From: a virus
Reading direction: 5' to 3' (one strand)
IMG/VR virus record: IMGVR_UViG_3300045256_000806
Location: 1-45,012 of that record
DNA length: 45,012 bases
In this document: piece after piece, positions 22,977 to 30,593 of the stretch
Layout of the letters: the number at the start of each line of letters is the position of its first letter
Position numbering within the stretch: position 1 is the stretch's first letter
Position numbers and translations under genes: made by a program
The notes under the pieces: generated by a model
What the model saw: only the letters and a program-made list of their open reading frames with translations
Told to the model about the DNA's origin: nothing
Database searches by the model: none

Positions 22977-23172
22977 GCATCGCCCGTCGCAACGCCGCGC
23001 CCGTGCGCTGCCAAGCCCTTGCGGACACCGGCACCGGCTCGCGCCGGGGGGACGGCACCGGCACCAGGGGCGGCAGCGCGAAGGCATCCATCCACCGCGA
23101 CAGCCTCGTGCGCCGCACGACACGGCCTTCGGCGTCAAACTCGAGAAGTGGGCGGGCGGGGGCATGCCTCAT
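22960..23172 (-). CDS. Small basic protein upstream of DUF2335 gene
   Basis: A 70-residue Arg-rich protein (M-R-H-A-P-A-R-P-L-L-E-F-D, later W-M-D-A-F-A-L-P-P-L). AGGA lies six bases before the ATG. Its end overlaps the DUF2335 start, suggesting coupled translation. No family is recognised. Confidence 0.6.
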   Translation of the reverse strand: MRHAPARPLLEFDAEGRVVRRTRLSRWMDAFALPPLVPVPSPRREPVPVSARAWQRTGAALRRAMRGIQG

Positions 23173-23266
23173 TCGTCATCCTGTCGCCGGGAGGGCGGGG
23201 CGGGTCAAGGGGAAACGTCCACCCGCCAGTAGGGATGCTCCTCCCCGGCACGGGAGGAGGCCGCCC

Positions 23267-23614
23267 GTGACGCGAACGCCGATCCTCGCCCTGGCCCTCG
23301 CCGCGTTGGCGGGGTGCGCCCCGACGCTGACGCCGCTGCCACGGCCGGCAGCTGGCTACGAAGCGATCAGGTTCGTGCAGCCCATCGAACTGCCCAGTAG
23401 CCCGAGGTTCCGCATCGCCGCGGGCACCGTCTACGTCCAGGATCGTACACGGGAGGACGGGCGGCGGCTCTGGTGCCGCGGCGGTGGCGACGGGTTCGAC
23501 TGCCTGGAGCTGCGCGATGGCGGGCGTGTTCGGATCTGGGCCGAGGTCCCCGCCATCGGAGGCGAGCCGGTCTTCGAATTGCCACAGAGCGCGTTCGAGA
23601 GGCTTCGGCAGTAG
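23267..23614 (+). CDS. Small lipoprotein
   Basis: A 115-residue GTG-started protein with a short signal peptide (T-R-T-P-I-L-A-L-A-L-A-A) and lipobox L-A-G-C, so Cys17 would be lipidated after signal peptidase II cleavage. The mature part has two Cys about 10 apart (L-W-C-R-G-G-G-D-G-F-D-C-L) that could pair in the periplasm. GGAGG stands 10 bases upstream. Phage lipoproteins on accessory islands often alter the cell surface or block superinfection; that is only inference here. Confidence 0.8.
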   Translation: MTRTPILALALAALAGCAPTLTPLPRPAAGYEAIRFVQPIELPSSPRFRIAAGTVYVQDRTREDGRRLWCRGGGDGFDCLELRDGGRVRIWAEVPAIGGEPVFELPQSAFERLRQ

Positions 23615-23622
23615 CTGCGCAC

Positions 23623-23659
23623 TTGACGCGGACTCAGCCGGTCCGCGATTGTGCGCACA
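23623..23659 (+). promoter_or_regulatory. Candidate promoter with TGTGCGCACA palindrome
   Basis: TTGACG (23623-23628) and GATTGT (23647-23652) are 18 bp apart, and the perfect palindrome TGTGCGCACA (23650-23659) overlaps the expected start. It lies in the 250-bp gap 23615-23864 before the antirepressor-like gene and could be its regulated promoter. Confidence 0.4.
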
Positions 23660-23864
23660 GCCTGAAGGGGGCGTCGAAACCCTCCCAGGCCGGTTTCCGA
23701 ACGGCGTCGGCCCACGCCAGGGGCACCCCGATACGTCCGGGTGGCGCGCAGGCATGTCCAAGGCCGAGGTTTGCACCTCCGCCCAAAGCTGCGCGTGGTC
23801 GTCCGTTCGGCGACTTTCGAACGCCCGGACCCGCGGCGGGGGTCGCACCCACGGAGGCTCGGCG

Positions 23865-24488
23865 ATGCCAGCCGACAAGCAATCCACCGCGCTCGCGTAC
23901 GGTGAGCACAACCTCGAAGCGCTCCACCACAACAGCATGACCTGGCTAAGGGGGGCGCACCTTGCGCCCCCCTTGGGCCTGGGTGACGAGCGGCGCGTCC
24001 GCGAGATCTACACCCGCAACGCCGACGAGTTCGGCCCCAACGAGACGCGCGAGCTGCCACTGCCCACCCCGGGCGGCGTCCAGAAGGTCCGGGTCTTCTC
24101 CCTCCACGGCGCCCGCCTCCTCGCCATGCTGGCCTCGACGCCCGAAGCGAAGCGCTTCCGCCGCTGGGTGATCGACCGCCTGACCGAGCTGGACGCGGCC
24201 CGTCCCGACACCGCCGCCCGCGCCAAGCGCCACGCCCGGATCGAGGAGCAGGTGGCCCGGTTCCGCCAGCACCTCCTCGCCGAGGACGAGCGGTACGATC
24301 CCTTCGTCGAGCGGCTCGACCGCATCGACCAGGACATCGCGGCCCTCAACGTGGACAAGCGCGACGTCTACGCCGAGGCACGCGTGGCCGGCCTCTCCGA
24401 GGAGGAGCTGCGCTCCATGCGCACATCGCGCCGCATGGTCGCCATCGGCTGGGAAGCGCCGCGCCGGAGGGCCCTGCGCCATGACTGA
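23865..24488 (+). CDS. Antirepressor-like (Bro-N type) protein with GapR-like C-terminus
   Basis: A 207-residue protein. Residues about 20-105 resemble phage antirepressor N-terminal domains: R-R-V-R-E-I-Y-T-R-N-A-D-E-F, then V-R-V-F-S-L-H-G-A-R-L-L-A-M and K-R-F-R-R-W-V-I-D-R-L. Residues about 145-195 (R-I-D-Q-D-I-A-A-L-N-V-D-K-R-D-V-Y-A-E-A-R) nearly repeat the early GapR-like protein at 6379-6684. So an antirepressor-like module is fused to a GapR-type DNA-binding helix. GGAGG precedes the ATG by eight bases. It may counter a prophage repressor or regulate island genes. Confidence 0.82.
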   Translation: MPADKQSTALAYGEHNLEALHHNSMTWLRGAHLAPPLGLGDERRVREIYTRNADEFGPNETRELPLPTPGGVQKVRVFSLHGARLLAMLASTPEAKRFRRWVIDRLTELDAARPDTAARAKRHARIEEQVARFRQHLLAEDERYDPFVERLDRIDQDIAALNVDKRDVYAEARVAGLSEEELRSMRTSRRMVAIGWEAPRRRALRHD

Positions 24489-24699
24489 GTCCACCTTCCC
24501 TGGCCTCGCGATGCAGGCCAGCGCCGGCGCGATCCAGGCGGCAGCCGGCGCCGCGCTTCTCGGCGAGATCCTCGACATCCTGCCCGAGGCGCACTCGGCC
24601 CACCGCACGCTGTCCGAGGCGCGCGAGCTGCTGGTTCAGGCCTCCGACACGCTGGACCTTGCGGAGAAGCAGCTGCGCGGGGAGGCAAACGATGGCTGA
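24481..24699 (+). CDS. Hypothetical helical protein
   Basis: A 72-residue protein overlapping the antirepressor-like gene by eight bases. It is Ala/Leu-rich and helical, with A-G-A-I-Q-A-A-A-G-A-A-L-L near the start. It is likely co-translated with its neighbours. No family is recognised. Confidence 0.7.
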   Translation: MTESTFPGLAMQASAGAIQAAAGAALLGEILDILPEAHSAHRTLSEARELLVQASDTLDLAEKQLRGEANDG

Positions 24700-24883
24700 C
24701 CCCCGCGCCCCGCACCCGGACACGCCCGTGCCGCTGCCGCGCGACGAGGACGTCCAGCTCCGCAGCGGCCTCGCCGCGCTGCGAGATCTTCTCGATGCCG
24801 CGCGCGATCTGCACGCCGTGCATCCCGAGAACCTGGCGGCGCTCGTGAATGCCCTACTGACAGCCGGCCCGCCGCCGCGCTAG
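24692..24883 (+). CDS. Hypothetical small protein
   Basis: A 63-residue protein overlapping the previous stop by eight bases, with GGGGAGG just upstream. A Pro-rich start is followed by helices (A-A-L-R-D-L-L-D-A-A-R). It is the last gene before a strong terminator. Confidence 0.65.
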   Translation: MADPRAPHPDTPVPLPRDEDVQLRSGLAALRDLLDAARDLHAVHPENLAALVNALLTAGPPPR

Positions 24884-24907
24884 GCTTTCGACGAGCGGTT
24901 TCCATGC

Positions 24908-24946
24908 GGGCGCCGGAGGGGCAACCTTCCGGCGCCCTTCCTTTGT
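24908..24946 (+). terminator. Rho-independent terminator upstream of head operon
   Basis: A 13-bp stem (24908-24920 with 24925-24937, one G-T pair) is closed by the stable GCAA tetraloop and followed by TTCCTTTGT. It isolates the accessory island from the head operon, whose candidate promoter starts five bases further on. Confidence 0.88.
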
Positions 24947-24950
24947 CCGG

Positions 24951-24998
24951 GGGAAGCGCTTCCGGGGCGCATCGCTTCGCGGCCGCGGCCAAGGTGCC
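24951..24998 (+). promoter_or_regulatory. Candidate Mor-activated promoter before the head operon
   Basis: The twin of 12333-12380. Here the dyad is a perfect palindrome GGAAGCGCTTCC (24952-24963), followed at the same distance by GCGGCCAAGGTGCC (24985-24998). CAAGGT (24990-24995) as -10 would place the transcript start at about 25002, beside the ATG at 25004. It directly follows a strong terminator, as expected for an independent late promoter. Confidence 0.72.
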
Positions 24999-25003
24999 CC
25001 GGC

Positions 25004-26170
25004 ATGACCGCCCCCGCCCCCCAGCCGCCCGCACACGGCGCCGAGCCGCTGCCGCCCTTCGAGGTGTTCCGCGCCGGAACGCACACGGCGATGGACGGGC
25101 AGAGGCTCTCCTTCTCGCGCGGCGACCTCGAAGCCATCGCCGCCGCCTACGACCCCGCCGCGCGCGAGGCGCCGCTCGTCGCCGGCCACCCGAAGCACGA
25201 CGACCCCGCCTACGGCTGGCTGGATCGCCTCGAGGTGAAGGGCGACACGCTCGTCGCCCACCCCAAGCAGGTGGACAGCGCCTTCGCGGAGATGGTCCGC
25301 AAGGGCCGCTTCAAGCACCGCTCCATCGCGCTGCTGCCGCCCGGCTCGCCCGGCAATCCTTCCGCGACCGCCCACTACCCCAAGCACATCGGCTTCCTCG
25401 GCGCCCAGCCGCCGGCCGTGCAGGGCCTCAAGCCCATCGCCTTCGGCCGGATCGACGAGACGAGCGTCGCCTTCATGGAGCCGTGGCAGCAGTCCGGCCT
25501 CGGCCGGATGCTCCAGCGCCTCCGCGAGTGGCTCATCGCCGAGAAGGGCGCCGAGACCGCGGACCGCGTCCTCCCCTCCTGGGAGATCGAGGATGTGTCG
25601 CGCCCGCCGGCGACGCCCGCTCCGCAGCCCTTCCCCGCCTTCTCCGAACCGCCCCTCAACCCGCCTCCAAGGGAGCCTGAAGTGAGCGAAACCAAGCTGG
25701 CGGAGCTGCAGGCGCAGCTCGACGCCGAGAAGACCGCGCGCGAGGCGGCCGAGCGCCGCGTCGCGGAGCAGGCCGCCGCCTTCGCCGAGGCCGCGGCGCG
25801 CGACCGCCGCCGGGACGACGAGGCCTTCCTCGACGGCCTGGTGACGGAGGGCCGCTTCCTGCCGGCGCTCAAGGCCGACGCGCTCGCCTTCATGGCGACC
25901 CTCGAGCCGAAGGAGGCCGTCGTCGCCTTCGCCGAGGGCGAGAAGCGCGCCCCGCACGCCGCCTTCCGCGAGCTGCTCGGCAAGCTGCCGAAGGTCATCC
26001 CTTTCGGCGAGTTTGCCGGCGGCATGGGCGAGATCCGCGCCGTCGACCCGCAGGACGCCTCGTCCATCCAGCGCGAGGCGGCCGCCTTCATCGAGCGCGA
26101 GGCCAAGCAGGGCCGCGCCGTCACCATCGCCGAGGCCATCGAGGCCGTCACCAAGGGAGCAGCCGCGTGA
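25004..26170 (+). CDS. I: Head maturation protease with scaffold domain (gpI-like)
   Basis: A 388-residue protein. The N-terminal part (about 1-160) matches the Mu gpI protease family: F-E-V-F-R-A-G-T-H-T, V-A-G-H-P-K-H-D-D-P-A-Y-G-W, and F-K-H-R-S-I-A-L. The C-terminal part (about 227-388) is an Ala/Glu/Arg-rich coiled coil typical of scaffolds, with a Pro-rich linker (about 195-225) between. In Mu the scaffold Z is the C-terminal part of gene I made from its own start; a nested start is seen here at 25682. Confidence 0.92.
   Translation: MTAPAPQPPAHGAEPLPPFEVFRAGTHTAMDGQRLSFSRGDLEAIAAAYDPAAREAPLVAGHPKHDDPAYGWLDRLEVKGDTLVAHPKQVDSAFAEMVRKGRFKHRSIALLPPGSPGNPSATAHYPKHIGFLGAQPPAVQGLKPIAFGRIDETSVAFMEPWQQSGLGRMLQRLREWLIAEKGAETADRVLPSWEIEDVSRPPATPAPQPFPAFSEPPLNPPPREPEVSETKLAELQAQLDAEKTAREAAERRVAEQAAAFAEAAARDRRRDDEAFLDGLVTEGRFLPALKADALAFMATLEPKEAVVAFAEGEKRAPHAAFRELLGKLPKVIPFGEFAGGMGEIRAVDPQDASSIQREAAAFIEREAKQGRAVTIAEAIEAVTKGAAA
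25682..26170 (+). CDS. Nested scaffold protein (gpZ-like), internal start
   Basis: An in-frame GTG (codon 227 of the protease gene) begins M-S-E-T-K-L-A-E-L-Q-A-Q-L, exactly at the coiled-coil start. AAGGGAG lies six bases before it. The product would be a 162-residue scaffold, as with Mu Z. Confidence 0.72.
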   Translation: MSETKLAELQAQLDAEKTAREAAERRVAEQAAAFAEAAARDRRRDDEAFLDGLVTEGRFLPALKADALAFMATLEPKEAVVAFAEGEKRAPHAAFRELLGKLPKVIPFGEFAGGMGEIRAVDPQDASSIQREAAAFIEREAKQGRAVTIAEAIEAVTKGAAA

Positions 26171-26547
26171 GCACGCCGATCCTCACCCAGTCCTTCACCG
26201 CGGGCGGGGCCATCGGCGCCAACCGCATCGTCGCGCCCCACGGCTCCAATGCCGGCCAGGTGGTGCAGAGCAACGCCTCGGGCGCGCTCTTCGGGGTCTG
26301 CACCCAGCCGGCCGGCGCCGCCTCCGGCGAGCGCGTGGACGTGCAGCTGATGGGCGTGGCCCGCGTGTCCGCCGGCGGCACCATCGCCTTCGGCGCGGCC
26401 GTGACGGCCGACGCGAACGGCCAGGCCGTCGCGGCCGCCCCGGCGCAGGGCGCCAACGCCCGCGTCCTCGGCTTCGCGCTGGAGGCGGCCGCCTCCGGCG
26501 ATCTCTTCAACGTGCTGCTCGCGCCGCACACCATGCAGGGGGCCTGA
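26167..26547 (+). CDS. DUF2190 family capsid decoration protein
   Basis: A 126-residue GTG-started protein overlapping the protease stop. It is Gly/Ala-rich beta structure with G-V-A-R-V-S-A-G-G-T-I-A-F-G (about 57-70) and A-R-V-L-G-F-A-L-E-A (about 98-107), as in DUF2190 proteins that coat the capsid surface. It lies just before the capsid gene. Confidence 0.87.
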   Translation: MSTPILTQSFTAGGAIGANRIVAPHGSNAGQVVQSNASGALFGVCTQPAGAASGERVDVQLMGVARVSAGGTIAFGAAVTADANGQAVAAAPAQGANARVLGFALEAAASGDLFNVLLAPHTMQGA

Positions 26548-26550
26548 TCC

Positions 26551-27504
26551 ATGGCGCTCGCGCCTTTCACCGTCCAGCCGAACCTGGTCGCGGCGTCCGG
26601 CCTCTACCGGAACAACCGCCTCATCGCGGACCAGGTGCTGCCCCGCATCGCGCCGGTGGGCACGCAGACCTTCAAGTGGCTGCTGCACACCATGGCGGAC
26701 GGGTACACGATCCCCGACACGCGCGTGGGCCGCACGAGCCGCCCGCGCTCCGTCGAGTTCAGCGCCACCGAGCAGTCCGGCATGACGGTGGACTACGGCC
26801 TCGAGGTGGCCGTCCCGAACGCCGACGTGCGGAACTCCCAGGGCCAGTCCGACGCCGTCGCGCGAGTGGCCACCGACCCGCGCACCAAGGCGACGCTGCT
26901 CGCCACGGACCTCCTGCTGCTCGACCGCGAGGTCCGGGTGGCCAACCTGGTCTTCACGCTGGGGACCTACCCCAGCGCGAACCGCGCCACGCTCTCCGGA
27001 TCGAGCCAGTGGAGCCACCCGGACTCCGACCCCATCGGCGCGATCCACGGCGCGGCGGACGGGATGATGGTGCGCCCGAACGTCGGCGTGATGGGCCGCC
27101 AGGTCTTCACCGCGCTGCGCCGCCACCCGAAGATCGTCTCGGCGGTGCTCGGCAACAGCGGCACCTCGGGCGTCGTGTCCGCCCAGGACATCGCCCGCTT
27201 CTTCGACCTCGACCGGATCGAGGTGGGCGAGGCCTTCCTCAACACCGCGCGGCCCGGCCAGGCGGCCAGCATGTCCCGCGTGTGGGGCAAGCACTTCGCC
27301 ATGCTGTACCTGGACCCCAACGGCGGGCCCATGGACATGCCCTCGTTCGGCTGGACCCAGCCCTGGGGCGAGCGCGTCGCCGGCACGATCGAGGACCCGA
27401 ACATGGGCCTCCGCGGCGGCGAGTGGGTGCGCGTCGGCGAGAGCGTGGCGGAGGTCGTCGCGGCGAGCGCGATGGGCTACCTCTTCCGCGACGCGGTCGC
27501 CTGA
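26551..27504 (+). CDS. Major capsid protein
   Basis: A 317-residue capsid subunit, probably HK97 fold. It has a long N-terminal region (I-A-D-Q-V-L-P-R-I-A-P-V), a spine region with R-T-K-A-T-L-L-A, and a C-terminal W-G-K-H-F-A-M-L-Y and A-S-A-M-G-Y-L-F. It resembles capsids of B3- and RcapMu-type siphoviruses rather than Mu gpT. It has no long N-terminal scaffold, which fits the separate scaffold gene upstream. Confidence 0.9.
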   Translation: MALAPFTVQPNLVAASGLYRNNRLIADQVLPRIAPVGTQTFKWLLHTMADGYTIPDTRVGRTSRPRSVEFSATEQSGMTVDYGLEVAVPNADVRNSQGQSDAVARVATDPRTKATLLATDLLLLDREVRVANLVFTLGTYPSANRATLSGSSQWSHPDSDPIGAIHGAADGMMVRPNVGVMGRQVFTALRRHPKIVSAVLGNSGTSGVVSAQDIARFFDLDRIEVGEAFLNTARPGQAASMSRVWGKHFAMLYLDPNGGPMDMPSFGWTQPWGERVAGTIEDPNMGLRGGEWVRVGESVAEVVAASAMGYLFRDAVA

Positions 27505-27518
27505 CGGGAGGCCGCGCC

Positions 27519-27716
27519 ATGACCCAGAAGAAGACCGAGACCGCCGCGGCCGAGGCGAAGGCCGCCGCGAAGCCCGCGACGGCGACCGTCCGCCTCCTTT
27601 GCAACGTCGACCACGACGGCGTCCGCCACGACGAGGGCGCCGAGGTCGAGCTGCCCGCCGACGTCGCGCTCCGCCTCGTCGAGGGCGGCGCGGCCGAGAC
27701 CGTCGCCGCCGGCTGA
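27519..27716 (+). CDS. Small head-associated protein
   Basis: A 65-residue protein with a Lys/Ala-rich start and V-R-L-L-C-N-V-D-H-D-G-V-R-H. Proteins of this size and type (DUF7210-like) sit between capsid and connector genes in many phages. The role is unknown. Confidence 0.72.
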   Translation: MTQKKTETAAAEAKAAAKPATATVRLLCNVDHDGVRHDEGAEVELPADVALRLVEGGAAETVAAG

Positions 27717-27718
27717 CC

Positions 27719-28159
27719 ATGCCCTACGCCACCCAGGCCGACCTCGTCGCGCGCTTCGGGACGGAGGAGCTCGTGCAGCTCACCGACCGCAGCGGCGCGA
27801 ACGCGGTCGACGCCTCGGTGGTCTCGGCGGCGCTCGCGGACGCGGCGGCGAAGATCCACGGCTACCTCGCCGCGCGCTACGCGCTGCCGGTCTCGCCGGC
27901 GCCGGACCTGCTGCGCAGCATGCAGGCCGACGTCGCGCGCTACCTGCTCCACGGCGACCGGGCGACCGAGCTGGTCCGGAAGAACTACGAGGACGCCCTC
28001 AAGCTGCTGCGCGACCTTTCCGAAGGGAAGGCCGTGCTCGCGGGCGCGTCGCCGGCGGGGGCGGGGGCCTCGCCGGCGGCCGCAGCGGGCCAGGTGCGCG
28101 TCTCCGCGCCCGCCCGGCGCTTCGGCGCCGAGGGCGGCATCGGGGAGTACCTCGGGTGA
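27719..28159 (+). CDS. DUF1320 head-tail connector (gp36-like)
   Basis: A 146-residue protein starting M-P-Y-A-T-Q-A-D-L-V-A-R-F-G, then D-A-A-A-K-I-H-G-Y-L-A-A-R-Y-A-L-P-V, diagnostic for DUF1320. It is the likely head completion/adaptor protein. The stop overlaps the next start by GTGA. Confidence 0.92.
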   Translation: MPYATQADLVARFGTEELVQLTDRSGANAVDASVVSAALADAAAKIHGYLAARYALPVSPAPDLLRSMQADVARYLLHGDRATELVRKNYEDALKLLRDLSEGKAVLAGASPAGAGASPAAAAGQVRVSAPARRFGAEGGIGEYLG

Positions 28160-28650
28160 CCGCGCAGGTCGTGATCGACGACGGCCTGGTCCGCCGCGCC
28201 TTCCAGGGCCTCGAGGCGCTGGGCGCGGACCTGACGCCGCTGTTCCGGGAGGTGGGCGCCCACCTCGTCTCCACCACCCGGCTGCGCTTCGAGGAGGGCC
28301 GCGCGCCCGATGGGCGTGCCTGGACCCCTTCCATCCGAGCGCGGACCCAGCGCGGCCAGACGCTGCGCGACAGCGGGCGCCTGCAGCAGTCCATCACCAT
28401 GCGCGCCGAGGCGCGACAGGTCGCGGTCGGGACGAATGTCCGCTACGCCGCCGTCCACCAGTTCGGCGCCACGATCTCGGCGAAGGGCTCCAAGCCCCTC
28501 CGCTTCCGCATCGGCAACCGCTGGGCGAGCAAGCGCTCCGTCACGATCCCGGCCCGGCCCTTCCTCGGCGTCTCGGCCGAGGACGCGGCGGCGCTGCAGG
28601 CCATCGTCGCTCGGCGCGTCGCTCAGGCGATCGCGGGTCGCGGCCCATGA
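28156..28650 (+). CDS. Virion morphogenesis protein (gpG-like tail completion)
   Basis: A 164-residue protein of the Mu gpG / P2 S morphogenesis family: R-F-E-E-G-R-A-P-D-G-R-A-W, L-R-D-S-G-R-L-Q-Q-S-I and Y-A-A-V-H-Q-F-G-A, then P-A-R-P-F-L-G-V. It joins head and tail. GTG start, ATGA coupling to the next gene. Confidence 0.92.
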   Translation: MTAQVVIDDGLVRRAFQGLEALGADLTPLFREVGAHLVSTTRLRFEEGRAPDGRAWTPSIRARTQRGQTLRDSGRLQQSITMRAEARQVAVGTNVRYAAVHQFGATISAKGSKPLRFRIGNRWASKRSVTIPARPFLGVSAEDAAALQAIVARRVAQAIAGRGP

Positions 28651-29078
28651 GCCTGCTGACCAATGTCCAGGACCGGCTCCGCCAGCAGGTGCCGCAGCTG
28701 CGCACCGTGGACGGCCTGGCCGCCTACGCTTCGCTGCCCGCGAAGCCTCCCACCGCGAAGCTGCCCGCCGCCTACGTCTTCGCGCTGTCGGACAGCGGGG
28801 AGCCGAACGCCACCGCCTCCGGGCCGCACCGCCAGCGCATCACCACCGTGATCGGCGTCGCGCTGGTCGTCTCCACGCTGCCCGATGCGCGGGGCGAGGC
28901 CGGCGCACTCGCGCTCGAGCCCCTGCGTGCCCTCGTCCGCAACGCGCTGATGGGCTGGAGGCCCGCCGGCGCCGACACGCCCTTCGACTTCCTGGCGGGC
29001 GAGCTCCTGCAGGCGAAGGAGGGCACCGCCGACTGGCAGCTGGCGCTGTCCTGCCGATCCACCGTCTCGATCCTCTGA
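28647..29078 (+). CDS. Tail terminator-like protein
   Basis: A 143-residue protein overlapping the gpG-like stop. M-S-L-L-T-N-V-Q-D-R-L and A-Y-V-F-A-L-S-D, then L-A-L-E-P-L-R-A-L-V-R-N-A-L-M-G-W, fit the tail terminator family that caps the tail tube. Assignment rests on position and pattern. Confidence 0.8.
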   Translation: MSLLTNVQDRLRQQVPQLRTVDGLAAYASLPAKPPTAKLPAAYVFALSDSGEPNATASGPHRQRITTVIGVALVVSTLPDARGEAGALALEPLRALVRNALMGWRPAGADTPFDFLAGELLQAKEGTADWQLALSCRSTVSIL

Positions 29079-29092
29079 GGGACCCCCGGACC

Positions 29093-29278
29093 ATGGCCGA
29101 GAAGCCCGACAACGCTCCTGCCCCCCGCCCGACCGAGGGCGGCAGCTACCTCGTCGAGGGACGCCGCAAGCCGCGCCGCGTCGAGTTCACCGCCCCCGGC
29201 TCGGCCGAGGGCGAGGAGGCGCCGGCGCCGCCGGCCGCCGAGGCGCCCGCCGAGGGCGGCGCGGACGGGGAGGCCTGA
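29093..29278 (+). CDS. Small hypothetical tail-region protein
   Basis: A 61-residue protein, basic in the middle (G-R-R-K-P-R-R-V-E-F) and Ala/Glu/Pro-rich at the end. No family is recognised. It is placed between terminator and tail tube genes like gp38 of Mu, but I see no match to that family. Confidence 0.7.
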   Translation: MAEKPDNAPAPRPTEGGSYLVEGRRKPRRVEFTAPGSAEGEEAPAPPAAEAPAEGGADGEA

Positions 29279-29281
29279 TCC

Positions 29282-30226
29282 ATGGCACGCATGACCCACC
29301 TCCTGGCCCTCTGCGCCATGGAGGGCACATACGGCACCTTCGTCGCGCCGTCCGCCACCGTCGCGGCCGACGTCCTGCTGTTCCGGGATGTCGACGTGTC
29401 CGGCCTCGACGCCGAGCTCGTCGAGCGGCCGCGCGTCATGCCCTTCCACGGGGTGCCGCAGCGCGCGGCGCGCCACAGCCGCTCCCTCGGCCTGTCCGGG
29501 ACGCTGCCGCTGCCCGCGGCCGGGGCCGCCGGCACGGCCCCGCCCTGGCGCCGCATCCTGCGGGCCTGCGGCATGGCCGAGACCATCACCGCCGGCACGC
29601 GCGTCGACTACACGCCGATCTCGGCGGGGCAGGAGGGCGCGTCCCTCCAGTTCTTCGTGGACGGGTCCCGCCACGAGGCCGCCGGCGCCCGCGGCACCTT
29701 CTCGCTGAACTTCACCGCCGGCGAGGAGCCGACGCTGAACGCGTCCCTGCAATCGGTGGTCCGGCCCCAGGCGGCCGCGACCTTCCCGGCCAGCCCCGCC
29801 TTCACCGGGTGGCCCGAGACGACCGAGGTCCGCAACGGCAACTCCACGCTCACCGTCGGCGGGCAGACGCTGCCCTTCCGGTCGGTGGGCTACACCCACG
29901 GGAACCAGCTGCAGCAGCGGGACATCCCGGCCCGGCGCGAGGTCCGCATCACGGGCCGGACGCCGACGCTCGACCTGCTGGTGGAGGCGCCGGACGGCTT
30001 CTCGCCGATCGACTTCTACGACCTGGCGAGCAGCGGGGCCCTCACGGCCCTCAACCTTGTCCACGGCGTCGGCGCCGGGAACATCGTCGAGCTCACCTGC
30101 GGCCAGATCCAGATCATGCCGGGCATCCGCAACGAGCGCGACGGCGACGTCCAGATGCTGCGGATGCAGGCCCGCGCGCACCCGACCGCGGCCGGAAACG
30201 ACGAAGTCCTGATCCGCGTCCGCTGA
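29282..30226 (+). CDS. Tail tube protein
   Basis: A 314-residue protein similar in layout to siphovirus tail tube proteins of the B3 group: an N-terminal E-G-T-Y-G-T-F-V-A-P, a middle S-L-Q-F-F-V-D-G and G-T-F-S-L-N-F-T-A-G, and a late beta-rich region ending in D-E-V-L-I-R-V-R. It replaces the sheath/tube pair of contractile phages; no sheath gene is present anywhere in the window. Confidence 0.85.
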   Translation: MARMTHLLALCAMEGTYGTFVAPSATVAADVLLFRDVDVSGLDAELVERPRVMPFHGVPQRAARHSRSLGLSGTLPLPAAGAAGTAPPWRRILRACGMAETITAGTRVDYTPISAGQEGASLQFFVDGSRHEAAGARGTFSLNFTAGEEPTLNASLQSVVRPQAAATFPASPAFTGWPETTEVRNGNSTLTVGGQTLPFRSVGYTHGNQLQQRDIPARREVRITGRTPTLDLLVEAPDGFSPIDFYDLASSGALTALNLVHGVGAGNIVELTCGQIQIMPGIRNERDGDVQMLRMQARAHPTAAGNDEVLIRVR

Positions 30227-30242
30227 CCCCCGAGAGGCCCCC

Positions 30243-30593
30243 ATGCTGAAGCTCGCCAAGGAAAACCTGTGGACCTGGCCCGTCACGGCCCTGAAGCCCG
30301 ACGATGAGGGCGGGCTGACGGAGATCAGGTTCCGAGCCCGGTTCCGCCTCGTGCCGGCGGCGGAGCGGGAGGCTCTGCGCGCGGAGCCAGACGGTATCCG
30401 CAAGGTGCTGAAGCGCGCGGTGGTCGAGGTGCTGGACGTCGTGGACGACGAGACCGGCCTGCCGCTGACCATGAAGGAGACCCCCGGGCTGCTCGACACG
30501 CTGCTCGGCATCGCCTGGGTCGAGAACGGACTGATCCAGTCCTACGCCGACGCGCTCAGCGGCACGCCGCCGCGGGCCGCCGCGGGAAACTGA
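30243..30593 (+). CDS. Tail assembly chaperone, short form (G-like)
   Basis: A 116-residue protein between tube and tape measure, the position of the lambda G gene. It begins with a beta-rich stretch (W-T-W-P-V-T-A-L, then I-R-F-R-A-R-F) followed by helices. Its last codons are gcg gga aac tga, which place a slippery GGGAAAC directly before the stop. Confidence 0.85.
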   Translation: MLKLAKENLWTWPVTALKPDDEGGLTEIRFRARFRLVPAAEREALRAEPDGIRKVLKRAVVEVLDVVDDETGLPLTMKETPGLLDTLLGIAWVENGLIQSYADALSGTPPRAAAGN

